Assembly: GCF_041146395.1 (NCBI RefSeq)
Contig: NC_091009.1
Location: forward strand, 2,938,501 to 3,002,500
DNA: 64,000 bases
Direction: 5' to 3'
From: Eulemur rufifrons
Taxonomy: Eukaryota; Chordata; Mammalia; Primates; Lemuridae
This document shows positions 40,731-51,980 of the stretch, in pieces. Below the pieces are notes generated by a model that was given only the letters and a program-made list of their open reading frames with translations, made no database searches and was not told the DNA's origin. The position numbers were made by a program, and so were the translations under genes. The first letter of the stretch is position 1; the number at the start of each line of letters is the position of its first letter.

Positions 40731-43700
40731 AATTCTCAGACTTCTTGCTTTCTTAGAGTTTAGAAAGCCTGCAATCCTCCCATGCCATGCGTGAAAGGAG
40801 GCTCTACCACTGTGTCCTGCATGAAACCCACGGGCCCATACCCAGAGTATGATAGAGTGGGTTCCCGGGTACAATCCCAGCCCCCTAAACTCCCCCCGCC
40901 CGCCTAATGCAGACAGGGCCCGTGCGCTAAGCATAAACAATACCTTTGACAGATAACCATAACCCTGAACATAACACCCAACCCTGTTCCTATTTCTCCC
41001 CTTAACACGTAAACCTCACCGTGCGCCTAACTTTAACCTCTTATCCTAACGTTAATGCATAACCCATTTCCTGAGAACAACCCCTATCCCATAATTCTAA
41101 CCCTACCTCCTAGTCATCACTGTGACACCTAATCCCTAACCCTAATTTTAAACCGCTAACCCTAACCGTAACCCTACCTACAACCCTAACACTGACAGTA
41201 ACCCTTACTTCTAACCCCAACGCTATGCCTAACAAAAACCCTAACCCTTGACCCTAAACCTTCACCCTAACCCCTAAGCCTTACCCTAACCCTTAACCCT
41301 AATCCTAATCCTAACCATTAAACCTAACCCTAGCTCTTAAAGCTAACCCTAATCCTTACCCTCACGACTAGACCTAACCCTGACACTAACCTAACACCTA
41401 ACCCTAACCAGAACCCCTAAAGCTAACCCTCAACCCTATGCCTAACCCCAGCAGTAAACTTTAACCCTAAACCTATACCCAACCCGTAACCCTAATCCTA
41501 TCCTTTTACCCTAAACTAACCCCTAAACCTAACCCCTATACCTCACCCTAACTCTAACCCCAATCCTAATTCTAACCATACCCCTTCATAAAACACTAAC
41601 TCCTAACCGCTAACCCTAACACTAACCAAAAACCCTAATCACTAATCCCTAACCCTAACGCTTAACCTTTACCCTAACCGTTAACCCTCACCCTAAATCT
41701 TAACACTGACCCTAACCTTAACCTTTAACTCTAAGCCTAACCCTTAACCCTACAGTAAGGAAGACCCTAAATGCTAATGGGATCCCTTATCCCTAACCCT
41801 AACACTACAGCTAAAAATAACCCTAACCTTGGATCCTTAAACCTAACCCCTAACACTTACTTTAACCCCAAACCCTAACCCTAATCCTAAGCATTAAACC
41901 TAACCCTATCTCTTAACCCTAACGCTAGCCCTTACCCTAACGCCTAGATCTAACCCTAAATATAACCTACCGCCTAATCCTGAACTTAAGCCCTAATGCT
42001 AACACTAAATCTGAACCCTAAACCTACCCGTAACCCTTAACACTAACCCTATCCGTGAACCTTAACCCTGACCCTAACCATTACCCGCACCCAAGCATTT
42101 AACCCTGACCCTAACCCTAATCCTTAATGATAACCCTAACACTAAACCCGAACCCTAAGCCCAACACTTAACCCTAATCCTATCCCTTAGCCCTAACCCT
42201 AACCCTAACCCTAATGCTAACCCCTAAACGTAACCCTAACCGTCACCAGTAAACCTAACCCTAACCTCTAACACAAACCATAGCACATAACTCTAACCCT
42301 AAAACGAACCCTAACCCTAACCCTAAACCCTAACTCTTAACCGTAACCCTAAGCATTACCTCTCACGCTAACCTTTAATCCTAACCCTAATCCTAATCTT
42401 CAACCTTAAACCTAACACTTAACCCTAACCCTGTACCAAACCCTAACCCCTCATCTTAACCCTAACCGTAAACCTCAACCCTAAACCAAAGTGTAACCGT
42501 TAAACCTAAGAGTAACCTTTAACCCTAACCCTAATCCCTAACCCTAAGCCCTCACCCTAACACTAAACTTCATCCTTAACCCTAACCAGAATCCTAACCC
42601 TAAATCTAATTCTCAGACTTCTTGCTTTCTTAGAGTTTAGAAAGCCTGCAATCCTCCCATGCCATGCGTGAAAGGAGGCTCTACCACTGTGTCCTGCATG
42701 AAACCCACGGGCCCATACCCAGAGTATGATAGAGTGGGTTCGCGGGTACAATCCCAGCCCCCTAAACTCCCCCCGCCCGCCTAATGCAGACAGGGCCCGT
42801 GCGCTAAGCATAAACAATACCTTTAACAGATAACCCTAACCCTGAACATAACACCCAACCCTGTTCCTATTTCTCCCCTTAACACGTAAACCTCACCGTG
42901 CGCCTAACTTTAACCTCTTATCCTAACGTTAATGCATAACCCATTTCCTGAGAACAACCCCTATCCCATAATTCTAACCCTATCTCCTAGTCATCACTGT
43001 GACACCTAATCCCTAACCCTAATTCTAAACCGCTAACCCTAACCGTAACCCTACCTACAACCCTAACACTGACAGTAACCCTTACTTCTAACCCCAACGC
43101 TATGCCTAACAAAAACCCTAACCCTTGACCCTAACCCATCACCCTAACCCCTAAGCCTTACCCTAACCCTTAACCCTAATCCTAATCCTAACCATTAAAC
43201 CTAACCCTAGCTCTTAAAGCTAACCCTAAACCTTACCCTCACGACTAGACCTAATCCTGACACTAACCTAACACCTAACCCTAACCAGAACCCCTAAAGC
43301 TAAACCTGAACCCTATCCCTAACCCTAGCAGTAAACTTTAACACTAAACCTAAGCCCAACCCGTAACCCTAATCCTATCCTTTTACCCTAAAACTAACCC
43401 CTAAACCTAACCCCTATACCTCACAATAACTCTAACCCCAGTCCTAATTCTAACCATACCCCTTCATAAAACACTAACTCTTAACCGCTAACCCTAACAC
43501 TAACCAAAAACCCTAATCACTAATCCCTAACCCTAACGCTTAACCTTTACCCTAACCGTTAACCCTCACCCTAAATCTTAACACTGACCCTAACCTTCAC
43601 CTTTAACTCTAAGCCTAACCCTTAACCCTACAGTAAGGAAGACCCTTAATGCTAATGGGATCCCTTATCCCTAACCCTAACTCTACAGCTAAAAATAACC

Positions 43701-45887
43701 CTAACCTTGGATCCTTAAACCTAACCCCTAACACTTACTTTAACCCCAAACCCTAACCCTAATCCTAAGCATTAAACCTAACCCTATCTCTTAACCCTAA
43801 CGCTAGCCCTTACCCTAACGCCTAGATCTAACCCTAAATCTAACCTACCGCCTAATCCTAACCTTAAGCCCTAATGCTAACACTAACCCTGAACCTTAAA
43901 CCTACCCGTAACCCTTAACACTAACCCTATCCGTGAACCTTAACCCTGACCCTAACCATTACACGCACCCAAGCATTTAACCCTGACCCTAACCCTAATC
44001 CTTAATGCTAACCCTAACACTATAACCGTAAACCTAAGCCCAACACTTAACCCTAATCCTATCCCTTAACCCTAACCCTAACCCTAATGCTACCCCCTAT
44101 ACATAACCCTAATCGTGACGAGTAAACCTAACCCTAACCTCTAACACAAACCATAGCACATAACTCTAACCCTAAAACTAACCCTAACCCTAACACTAAC
44201 CCTAAACCCTAACACTTAACCTTAACCCTAAGCGTTAACTCTCACGCTAACCTTTAATCCTAACCCTAATCCTAATCTTCAACCCTAAACCTAACACTTA
44301 ACCCTAACCCTGTACCAAACCCTAACCCCTCATCTTAACCCTAACCATAAACCTCAACCCTTAACCAAAGTGTTACCTTTAAACCTTAGAGTAACCTTAA
44401 CCCTAACCCTAATCCCTAACCCTAAGCCCTCACCCTAACACTAAACTTCATCCTTAACCCTAACCATAATCCTAAGCCTAAATCTAATTCTCAGACTTCT
44501 TGCTTCCTTAGAGTTTAGAAAGCCTGCAATCCTCCCATGCCTTGCGTGAAAGGAGGCTCTACCACTGTGTCCTGCATGAAACCCACGGGCCCATACCCAG
44601 AGTTTGATAGAGTGGGTTCCCGGGTACAATCCCAGCCCCCTAAACTCCCCCCGCCCGCCTAATGCAGACAGGGCCCGTGCGCTAAGCATAAACAATACCT
44701 TTAACAGATAACCCTAACCCTGAACATAACACCCAACCCTGTTCCTATTTCTCCCCTTAACACGTAAACCTCACCGTGCGCCTAACTTTAACCTCTTATC
44801 CTAACGTTAATGCATAACCCATTTCCTGAGAACAACCCCTATCCCATAATTCTAACCCTATCTCCTAGTCATCACTGTGACACCTAATCCCTAACCCTAA
44901 TTCTAAACCGCTAACCCTAACCGTAACCCTACCTACAACCCTAACACTGACAGTAACCCTTACATCTAACCCCAACGCTATGCCTAACCAAAACCGTAAC
45001 CCTTGACCCTAACCCTTCACCCTAACCCCTAAGCCTTACCCTAACCCTTGTCCCTAATCCTAATCCTAACCTTTAAACCTAACCCTAGCTCTTAAAGCTA
45101 ACCCTAAACCTTACCCTCACGACTAGACCTAACCCTGACACTAACCTAATACCTAACCCTAACCAGAACCCCTAAAGCTAACCCTCAACCCTATCCCTAA
45201 CCCTAGCAGTAAACTTTAACCCTAAACCTAAGCCCAACCCGTAACTCTCATCCTATCCTTTTACCCTAAAACTAACCCCTAAACCTAACCCCTATACCTC
45301 ACCCTAACTCTAACCCCAATCCTAATTCTAACCATACCCCATCATAAAACACTAACTCCTAATCACTAACCCTAACACTAACCAAAAACCCTAATCACTA
45401 ATCCCTAACCCTAACGCTTAACCTTTACCCTAACCGTTAACCCTCACCCTAAATCTTAACACTGACCCTATCCTTAACCTTTAACTCTAAGCCTAACCCT
45501 TAACCCTACAGTAAGGAAGACCCTTAATGCTAATGGGATCCCTTATCCCTAACCCTAACACTACAGCTAAAAATAACCGTAACCTTTGATCCTTAAACCT
45601 AACCCCTAACACTTACTTTAACCCCAAACCCTAATCCTAATCCTAAGCATTCAACCTAACCTATCTCTTAACCCTAACGCTAGCCCTTACTCTAACGCCT
45701 AGATCTAACCCTAAATCTAACCTACCGCCTAATCCTAACCTTAAGCCCTAATGCTAACACTAACCCTGAACCCTAAACCTACCCGTAACCCTTAACACTA
45801 AACCTATCCCTAACCCCCTTACCCTGACTCTGTTAACCCTCACCCTAACCCTCAACCCTGACCCTAACCTTAAACCTTAATCCTAAC

Positions 45888-46030
45888 CATGCGTGTGATG
45901 AGCCTCTGCCTTTGTCCTGCGTGACAGTTGATGCCCAACACCCAGGGTACGATGAAGTGGGGACGCAGCCTTGCTCCACACCCACAGTGCCCCGTACGTT
46001 AGACAGGACCCGTGCCCTAACACACGCCGT
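45888..46030. repeat. E-type box, left copy
   Basis: This is a divergent box with CCATGCGTGTGATGAGCC, TTTGTCCTGCGTGACAG, CACCCAGGGTACGATGAAG and ACCCGTGCCCTAACAC. It lacks the AATTCTCAG opening. Its layout is closest to B (GATGAGCCTCTGCC, CCAGGGTACGATG), and on the right arm its inverted twin stands where a B box would be expected. It is likely an old B derivative. Twin: 60,893-61,035. Confidence 0.75.
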
Positions 46031-46273
46031 TAAACGTAAGCCCGAACCCTATCACTAAACCAAACCCTTCTTAAGCCCTGAATCTAACTCCTAATAGTAA
46101 CCCTAATCCCTGACCCTTACTCTTGCCTCTCATCCTAAACCTAAACCCAACCACTAAACATAATCCTAATCTCTAACCCTAACAGTAATCCTAACCCTAA
46201 TTCTAACCTAAAACCCTAACCCCTAAACCTAATCGTAGTCCCTAACACCTAACCTTACCCTAAACCGAATTCC

Positions 46274-46414
46274 AATTCTCAGACTTTTGCAATTCAAAAA
46301 CTTAAAAAAGCCTACAATCCACCAATGCAGTGTCTGAGATGAGCGTCCGCCCCTATGTCCTGCATGACAGGCAGGCGCCAATGCCCAGGGTACTATGGAG
46401 TGGAGTCCTGGGGT
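46274..46414. repeat. F-type box, left copy, fused to the satellite
   Basis: It has the box opening AATTCTCAGACTTTTGC, then AAAAAGCCTACAATCCACC, ATGTCCTGCATGACAGGC, CCAGGGTACTATGGAGTGG and AGTCCTGGGGTC. Immediately after that, the 95-bp satellite begins with TGTAGGCTTGCTAAACTCC. In A boxes the corresponding point reads CCCCCTAAACTCC, so the satellite joins at a shared CTAAACTCC. Twin: 60,509-60,649. Confidence 0.75.
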
Positions 46415-49400
46415 CTGTAGGCTTGCTAAACTCCAGTTTGGAAGAATTACTATAGTCATATATAGGAATGCTTACATTTACTTATAGAAAGCAACTATTG
46501 GTGTGTGATTTGTAGGCTTGCCTTACTCTAGTTTGGATGAAGAAGCTGAATCATATATAGGAATATTAGCTTTGAGTTAGAGGAAGCATCTATGGGGGGT
46601 GCTTTTTTGGCTTGTTAACCTCTGGTTTGGAAGAAGTTCGAGAGTCTTATATAGGAACGATATCATTCTTTCAGAGAAAGCAATTATAGGGAGTTGGTTT
46701 GTAGGCTTGCTAAGCTCTAGTTTGGAGGAAGGCGAGAGTCATATATAGGAACGCTTACGTTCACATAAAGCGTCTATGGGGGGACGGATTCTAGGCTTCC
46801 TAAACTCTAGCTTGGAAAAAGAGGACAGTTATGTATAGGAACTCTCGGCGGGGGATTTGTAGCATTGCTAAAATCTTAGATTGGAAAAGTTGCGAGAGTC
46901 ATACATAGGAATGTTAACATTCACTCAATGAAAGCAACTATAAGGGGTGCTTTCCAGGCTGGCTACACTCTAATTTGGAAAAAGTGCGACAGTCATATAT
47001 AAGAAGGCTTATATTCACTCAGACAAAGCAATTATGTGTAGGTGTATAGTAGGCATGCTAACTCTAGTTTGGAAAATTTCGAGAGCCATGTATAGGAAAG
47101 CTTACAGTAACTTAGAGAAAGCAACGAACAGGGGTGGAGTGTAGGCTTGCTAAACTCTAGTTTGGAGGAAGTGTCATAGTCATATATAGGAACGCTTAAA
47201 TTCGTTCAGAGAAAACAGCTGTCGGGGATTGGTTTGTAGACTTATTCAACTCTAGTTTGGAAGAAGTGCGAGAGACATATATAGGAATGTTTACATTGAC
47301 TCAAAGAAAGCAACTATGGGGGAGTGTTATTTTGGCATGCCACATGCTAGTTAGGAAGAAGTACAAGACTCATATATAGGAACGCTTACATTCACACAGC
47401 GAGAGCAACTACGGAGTAGTGTCAGGTAGACATGTTAAAGTCTAGCTTGGGAGAAGTTCCAGAGTCCTATATAGGAAAGGTAACAGCCACTTTGAAAAAG
47501 CAAGTCTTGGCGGGTTGTTTGTAGGCCTGCAAAACCCTGTTTTAGTTGAAGTGTGAGAATCATATATGAGAACGCTTACATTCACTCAAAGAAAGCAATG
47601 ATGGGGTTGTTTGTAGGCTTACTAAACTGCAGTTTGGAAGAAGCACGAGAATCACATATAGGAACACATACATTTTGACGCACTGAAAGTAACTATGGGG
47701 TGGTGTCTTATAGGCATGCTAAACTCTAGTTTGGACGAAGTTTGAGAATCACATATAAGAAAGCTTAGAGTCACTTAGAGAAAGCAAATCTCTGGGTGTG
47801 GAATGTAGGCCTGCTAAACTCTATTTTGGTTTAAGACGGCGTGGTGGTTTGTAGGCATACTAAACTCTAGTTTGGAAGAAGTAGGAGAATGATATATGGG
47901 AACGCTTACATTCACGTAGAGAAAGCAATTATGGGGTGGCGTTTTTGTAGCCATGCTAATCTCTAGTTTGGAAGAAGTTAAGGAGTAATATATAGGAAAG
48001 GGTATAGTCATAGAAATCAACTCTCGGGGGATGTTTTGTACACCTGCAAAACTCCAGTTTGGAAGTGGGGGAGAGTCATATTGGGGACCGCGTGCATTCA
48101 CTCAGAGAAATCAACGATGGGATTGTGATTTGTAGGCATAGTCAACTCTAGTTTGGAAGAAGTACGAGAATCGTATATAGGAACGCTTACCTTCACGCAG
48201 AGAAAGCAACTATGGAGTGATGTTTGTATGCCTACTAAAATATAGTTTGGAGGAAGTTCGAGAGCCATATCTGGGAAGCTTACAGTCACTTAGAGAAAGC
48301 AACTCTCGGGGGTGTTTCGTAGGCCTGCTAAACTCTATTTTCAATGAAGTGTTAGAATAATATATGGGAACTCAGTGAAAGCAACGTTGTGGTTGTGGTT
48401 CCTAGGCATACTAACCTGTAATTTGGAAGAAGCAAGAGAATCACATGTAGAACCGCTAACATTCTGGCACCGAATGCAACTATGGGGTGGTGTTTTGTAG
48501 GCTTGCAAAACTCTAGTTTGGACGAAGTTTGAGAGTCATATATAGGAAAGTTTACAGTCACGTAGAGAAAGCAACTCTCTGGGTGTGGAATGTAGAGTTA
48601 TTTTGGTTGAAATAGAGTTATTTTGGTTGAAGTGTGAGAGTCATATATGGGAACGCTTACATTCACTCAGAGAAAACAACGTTTGGGTGGTGGTTTGTAG
48701 GGCATACTAAACTGTAGTTTGGAAGAAGTACGAGAGTCCTATATAGGAACACTTACATTCACGCAGAGAAAGCACTTATGGCGTCAGGTTTTGTAGGCAT
48801 GCTAAACTGCAGTTTGGAAGAAGTTGGAGAACCTTATACAGGAAAGATTACCGTCACCTAGGGAAAGCAACTCTCGGGAGATTTTTTTGTACACATGCTA
48901 AACTCTAATTTGGATGAAGTGTGAGAGTCAAACAGGCGACCGCTTACATTCCCTCAGAGAAACAACACTGGGGTGGTTTTTGTAGGCATACTAAATAGTT
49001 TGGAAGAAGTACGAGAATGATATTTGGGAACGCTTACATTCACCCAGAGAAAGCAACTACGGGGTGGTGTTTTGTAAGCATGCTATAGTTTGGAAGAAGT
49101 TCTAAACCTGAACAGTCACTTAGAGAAAGCAACTCTTGGTGGGTGATTTTTAGGTCTGCTAAATTGTATTTTGAAAGAAGTACCAGAGTCATATATACTA
49201 ATGCTTACATTCATGCAAAGAAAAAACCATGGGGTGATGTTTTGTGGGCATGTTAACCTGTAGTTTGGAAGAAGTTGGAGAGTCTTATTTAGGAAAGCTT
49301 ACAGTCACCTAGAGAAAGCAACTCTCGGGAGAGCCTTTCTTGGCCTGCTAAACTCTACTTTGCATCAATTGTGAGAGTCAAACATGGGAATGCTTTCATT

Positions 49401-51980
49401 CATTCAGAGAACGCAACGTTTGGGTGGTGGTTTGTAGGCATTCTAAACTGTATTTTGGAGGAAGTACGAGAGTCATGTATATGAACGCTTACATTCAGGC
49501 AGAGAAAGCAACTCTGGGGTCGTATTTTGTTGGCATGCTAAACTGTGGTTTGGAAGAAGTTCGAGAGTCTTATATAGGAAGGATTACAGTGACACAGAGA
49601 AAACAACTCTCGGAAGTTTATTGGTAGGCCTGCTAAACTCTAACTTGGATGAAATGTGAGAACGCTTGCATTCATTCACTCAGAGAAGGAAACATCGTGA
49701 TGGTTTGAAGGCATAATAACTGTAGTTTGGAAGAAGTAGGAGAGTCATATATATGAACCGTTACATTCACGCAGAGAACGCAACTGTGGGGTGGCGATGT
49801 ATGCATGTTAATCTGTAGTTTGGAGGAAGTGCGAGAGTCATATCTGGGGAAAATTACAGTCACTTAGAGAAAGGAACCATCTTGGGCTGGTTTGTAGATC
49901 TGCTAAATTCTATTTGGGAAACAGAGTGTGAGTCATATATGGGAACGCTTATGTTCACTCAGAGAAAGCAACCACGGTGTGGTGTTTTGTTGGCATGGTG
50001 TAGTTTGAAAGAAGTTGGAGATTCTTATATAGGAAAGTTTACAGTCACCTAGAGAAAGCAACTCACGGGGTGTTGTTTGTAGGCCTGCTAAACTCTAATT
50101 TAGATGAAGTGAGAGAGGCATATATATGAACGCTTATATTGATGCAGAGAAAGCAACTATGGGGTGGTGTTTTGTAGGCATGCTAAAATATAATTTGGAA
50201 GAAGTTCGAAAACAGACAGTCACTTAGAGAAAGCAACTCTCGGTGGTTGATTTTTCGGTGTGCTAAATTGTATTTTGAAAGAAGTAGCAGAGTCATATAT
50301 ACAAACGCTTACATTCATGCAGAGAAAGCAACTGTGGGGTGGTGTTTTCTAGGCATGCTAAACTCTAGTTTGGACGAAGTTTGAGAATCACATATAAGAA
50401 AGCTTAGAGTTGCTAAAGCAAATCTCTGGGTGTGGAATGTAGGCGTGCCAAACTCTATTTTGGTTTCAGAGTGAGAGTCATATATGGGAAGGCTTACATT
50501 CACTCAGAGAAAGCAACGATGGTGTGGTGGTTTGTAGGCATACTGAACTCTAGTTTGGAAGAAGTAGGAGAATGATATATGGGAACGCTTACATTCATGC
50601 AGAGAAAGCAATTATGGGGTGGCTTTTTTGTAGCCATACAAATCTCTATTTTGCAAGAAGTTAAAGAGTAATATATAGGAAAGCGTACCGTCATTTATAG
50701 AAACCAACTTTCGGAGGATGGTTTGTAGGCCTGCAAAACTCTACTTTGGAAGAAGGGGGAGAGTCATATGGGGGACTGGGTACATTCACTCGGAGAAATC
50801 AATGATGGGGTTGTGGTTTGTAGGCATACTAAACTCTAGTTTGGAAGAAGGACGAGAATCATATATAGGAACGCTTACATTCATGCAGAGAAAGCAACTA
50901 TGGAGTGATGTTTGTATGCCTACTAAACGATAGTTTGGAGGATGTTTGAGAGTCATATCTGGAAAGCTTACAGTCATTTAGAGAAAGCAACTCTCTGGGG
51001 ATGGTTCGTAGGCCTGCTAAACTCTATTTTCAATGAAGTGTTAGAATCATATGCAGGAACGCTTACATTCACTCAGAGAAAGCAACGTTGGGGTGGCCGT
51101 TTTTGAGCATACTAAACTCTACTTTGGAAGAGGTACAAGAGACATAAATATGAACGCTTACATTAACACAGAGAAAGCAAATACGGGGTGCTGTAGTGCA
51201 GGCATGCTAAACTATAGATTGGAAGAAGTTCGAAAGCTGACAGTCACTTAGAGAAAGCAACTCTTGGCGGGTGATTTTTAGGTCTGCTAAATTGTATTTT
51301 GAAAGACGTACCAGAGTCATATATACAAACGCTTACATTCATGCAGAGACAGAAACTATGGGGTGACGTGTTGTTGGCATGCTAAACTGCAGTTTGAAAG
51401 GAGTTCCAGAGCGTTATATAGGATAGCTTACAGCACCTAGAGAAAACAACACTCGGGACAGCTTTGCAAGCCTCTAAACACTAATTAGCAGCAATTGTGA
51501 GAGTCAAATATGGGAACGCTTACATTCACGGAGAGAACACAACGTTTGGGTGGTGGTTTGTAGGCATAATAACTGTAGGTCGGAAGAAGTAGGAGAGTCA
51601 TATATATGAACAGTTACATTCACGCAGAGAAAGAAACTGTTGGGTGGTGTATGTACGCATGTTAATCTATACTTTGGAGGAAGTTTGAGAGTCATATCTG
51701 GGGAAAATTACAGTCACATAGCTAAATCAACCATCGGGGACTGGTTTGTAGGTCTGCTAAATTCTATTTTGGAAAAAGTGATTCATATAAGGGAATTCTT
51801 ATGTTCACTCAGAGAAAGCAACGATGCGGTGGTGTATTGTTGGCATGCTAAACTTTAGTTTGGAAGAAGTTCGAGAGTTTTACATAGGAAAGCTTACATT
51901 CACCTAGAGAAAGCAACTCTCAGGATGTGGTTTATAGGCCTGGTGAACTCTAATTTGGATCAAGTGTGAGAGTCATACAT
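46415..51980 (+). repeat. 95-bp satellite array, left orientation (about 58 monomers)
   Basis: A typical monomer reads GTAGGCTTGCTAAACTCTAG, TTTGGAAGAAGTNCGAGAG, TCATATATAGGAACGCTTAC and ATTCACTCAGAGAAAGCAAC, followed by about 16 bp of G/T-rich sequence (TATGGGGTGGTGTTTT). Successive TTTGG landmarks at 47,256, 47,351, 47,446 and 47,540 give a 95-bp period. Past about 47.8 kb, three monomer subtypes alternate. They are recognisable by CTCTCGGG, by GTTGGGGTGGTGG, and by TATGGGGTGGTGTTTT. The CTCTCGGG subtype recurs at 48,021, 48,303, 48,575, 48,871 and 49,133, a trimer period of about 285 bp. Truncated monomers also occur (for example near 49,100 and 50,210). The many short reading frames here are by-products. 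Confidence 0.9.
48594..48633. repeat. 20-bp tandem duplication inside one monomer (left arm)
   Basis: AGAGTTATTTTGGTTGAA occurs twice head-to-tail. The mirror position on the right arm (about 58,246-58,285) carries the same duplication in reverse complement. A private event present on both arms shows that they descend from one copy. Confidence 0.85.

Larger units (their letters stand above)
12590..45803. repeat. A-unit tandem array, period about 1,876 bp, 17.7 units
   Basis: The A box recurs at 12,590, 14,467, 16,344, 18,215, 20,086, 21,962, 23,846, 25,717, 27,588, 29,465, 31,336, 33,216, 35,097, 36,975, 38,853, 40,731, 42,608 and 44,486. Spacings are 1,877, 1,877, 1,871, 1,871, 1,876, 1,884, 1,871, 1,871, 1,877, 1,871, 1,880, 1,881, 1,878, 1,878, 1,878, 1,877 and 1,878 (mean 1,876.2). 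Each unit is a box of about 215 bp followed by about 1.66 kb of diverged hexamers in a fixed order. The last unit is cut after about 1.32 kb, where the palindrome arm begins. Units look nearly identical by eye, so the array is recently homogenised. No B, C or D box occurs inside it. Confidence 0.95.
1..46273 (-). repeat. Degenerate telomere-type hexamer field (CCCTAA on + strand)
   Basis: The + strand is dominated by CCCTAA and one-base variants (CCCTGA, CACTAA, CCTTAA, CCGTAA, TCCTAA). It carries very little G except in the discrete boxes listed separately. Perfect runs are short: the longest I noticed is about five units near 29,040. The hexamer is the complement of TTAGGG, the canonical telomere repeat of vertebrates and many other lineages. 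The dense, position-specific variants recur from unit to unit, so the field is copied as long units rather than added hexamer by hexamer by telomerase. The G-rich strand is the minus strand, so its telomeric polarity points toward position 1. Outside the boxes I see no gene, RNA gene or transposon. Confidence 0.95.
45804..51980. repeat. Left arm of large imperfect palindrome
   Basis: This segment is the reverse complement of 54,628-61,123. Anchor pairs sum to 106,923 in the outer part (for example 46,442 with 60,481, and 46,040 with 60,883) and to 106,877 in the inner part (for example 51,135 with 55,742), so only 46 bp of net indel accumulate over several kb. Some inner blocks translate identically on both arms (49,424-49,627 with 57,250-57,453, and 50,315-50,503 with 56,374-56,562). 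The arm includes boxes E and F and all the left satellite. Near 51,565 it lacks about 270 bp present on the right. It ends exactly where the satellite changes orientation. Confidence 0.9.

Noticed and set aside
1..46273. A functional telomere tip
   Set aside because: Perfect CCCTAA runs are too short, variants are fixed from unit to unit, and boxes interrupt the field every 0.5-1.9 kb. This is subtelomeric or interstitial material.
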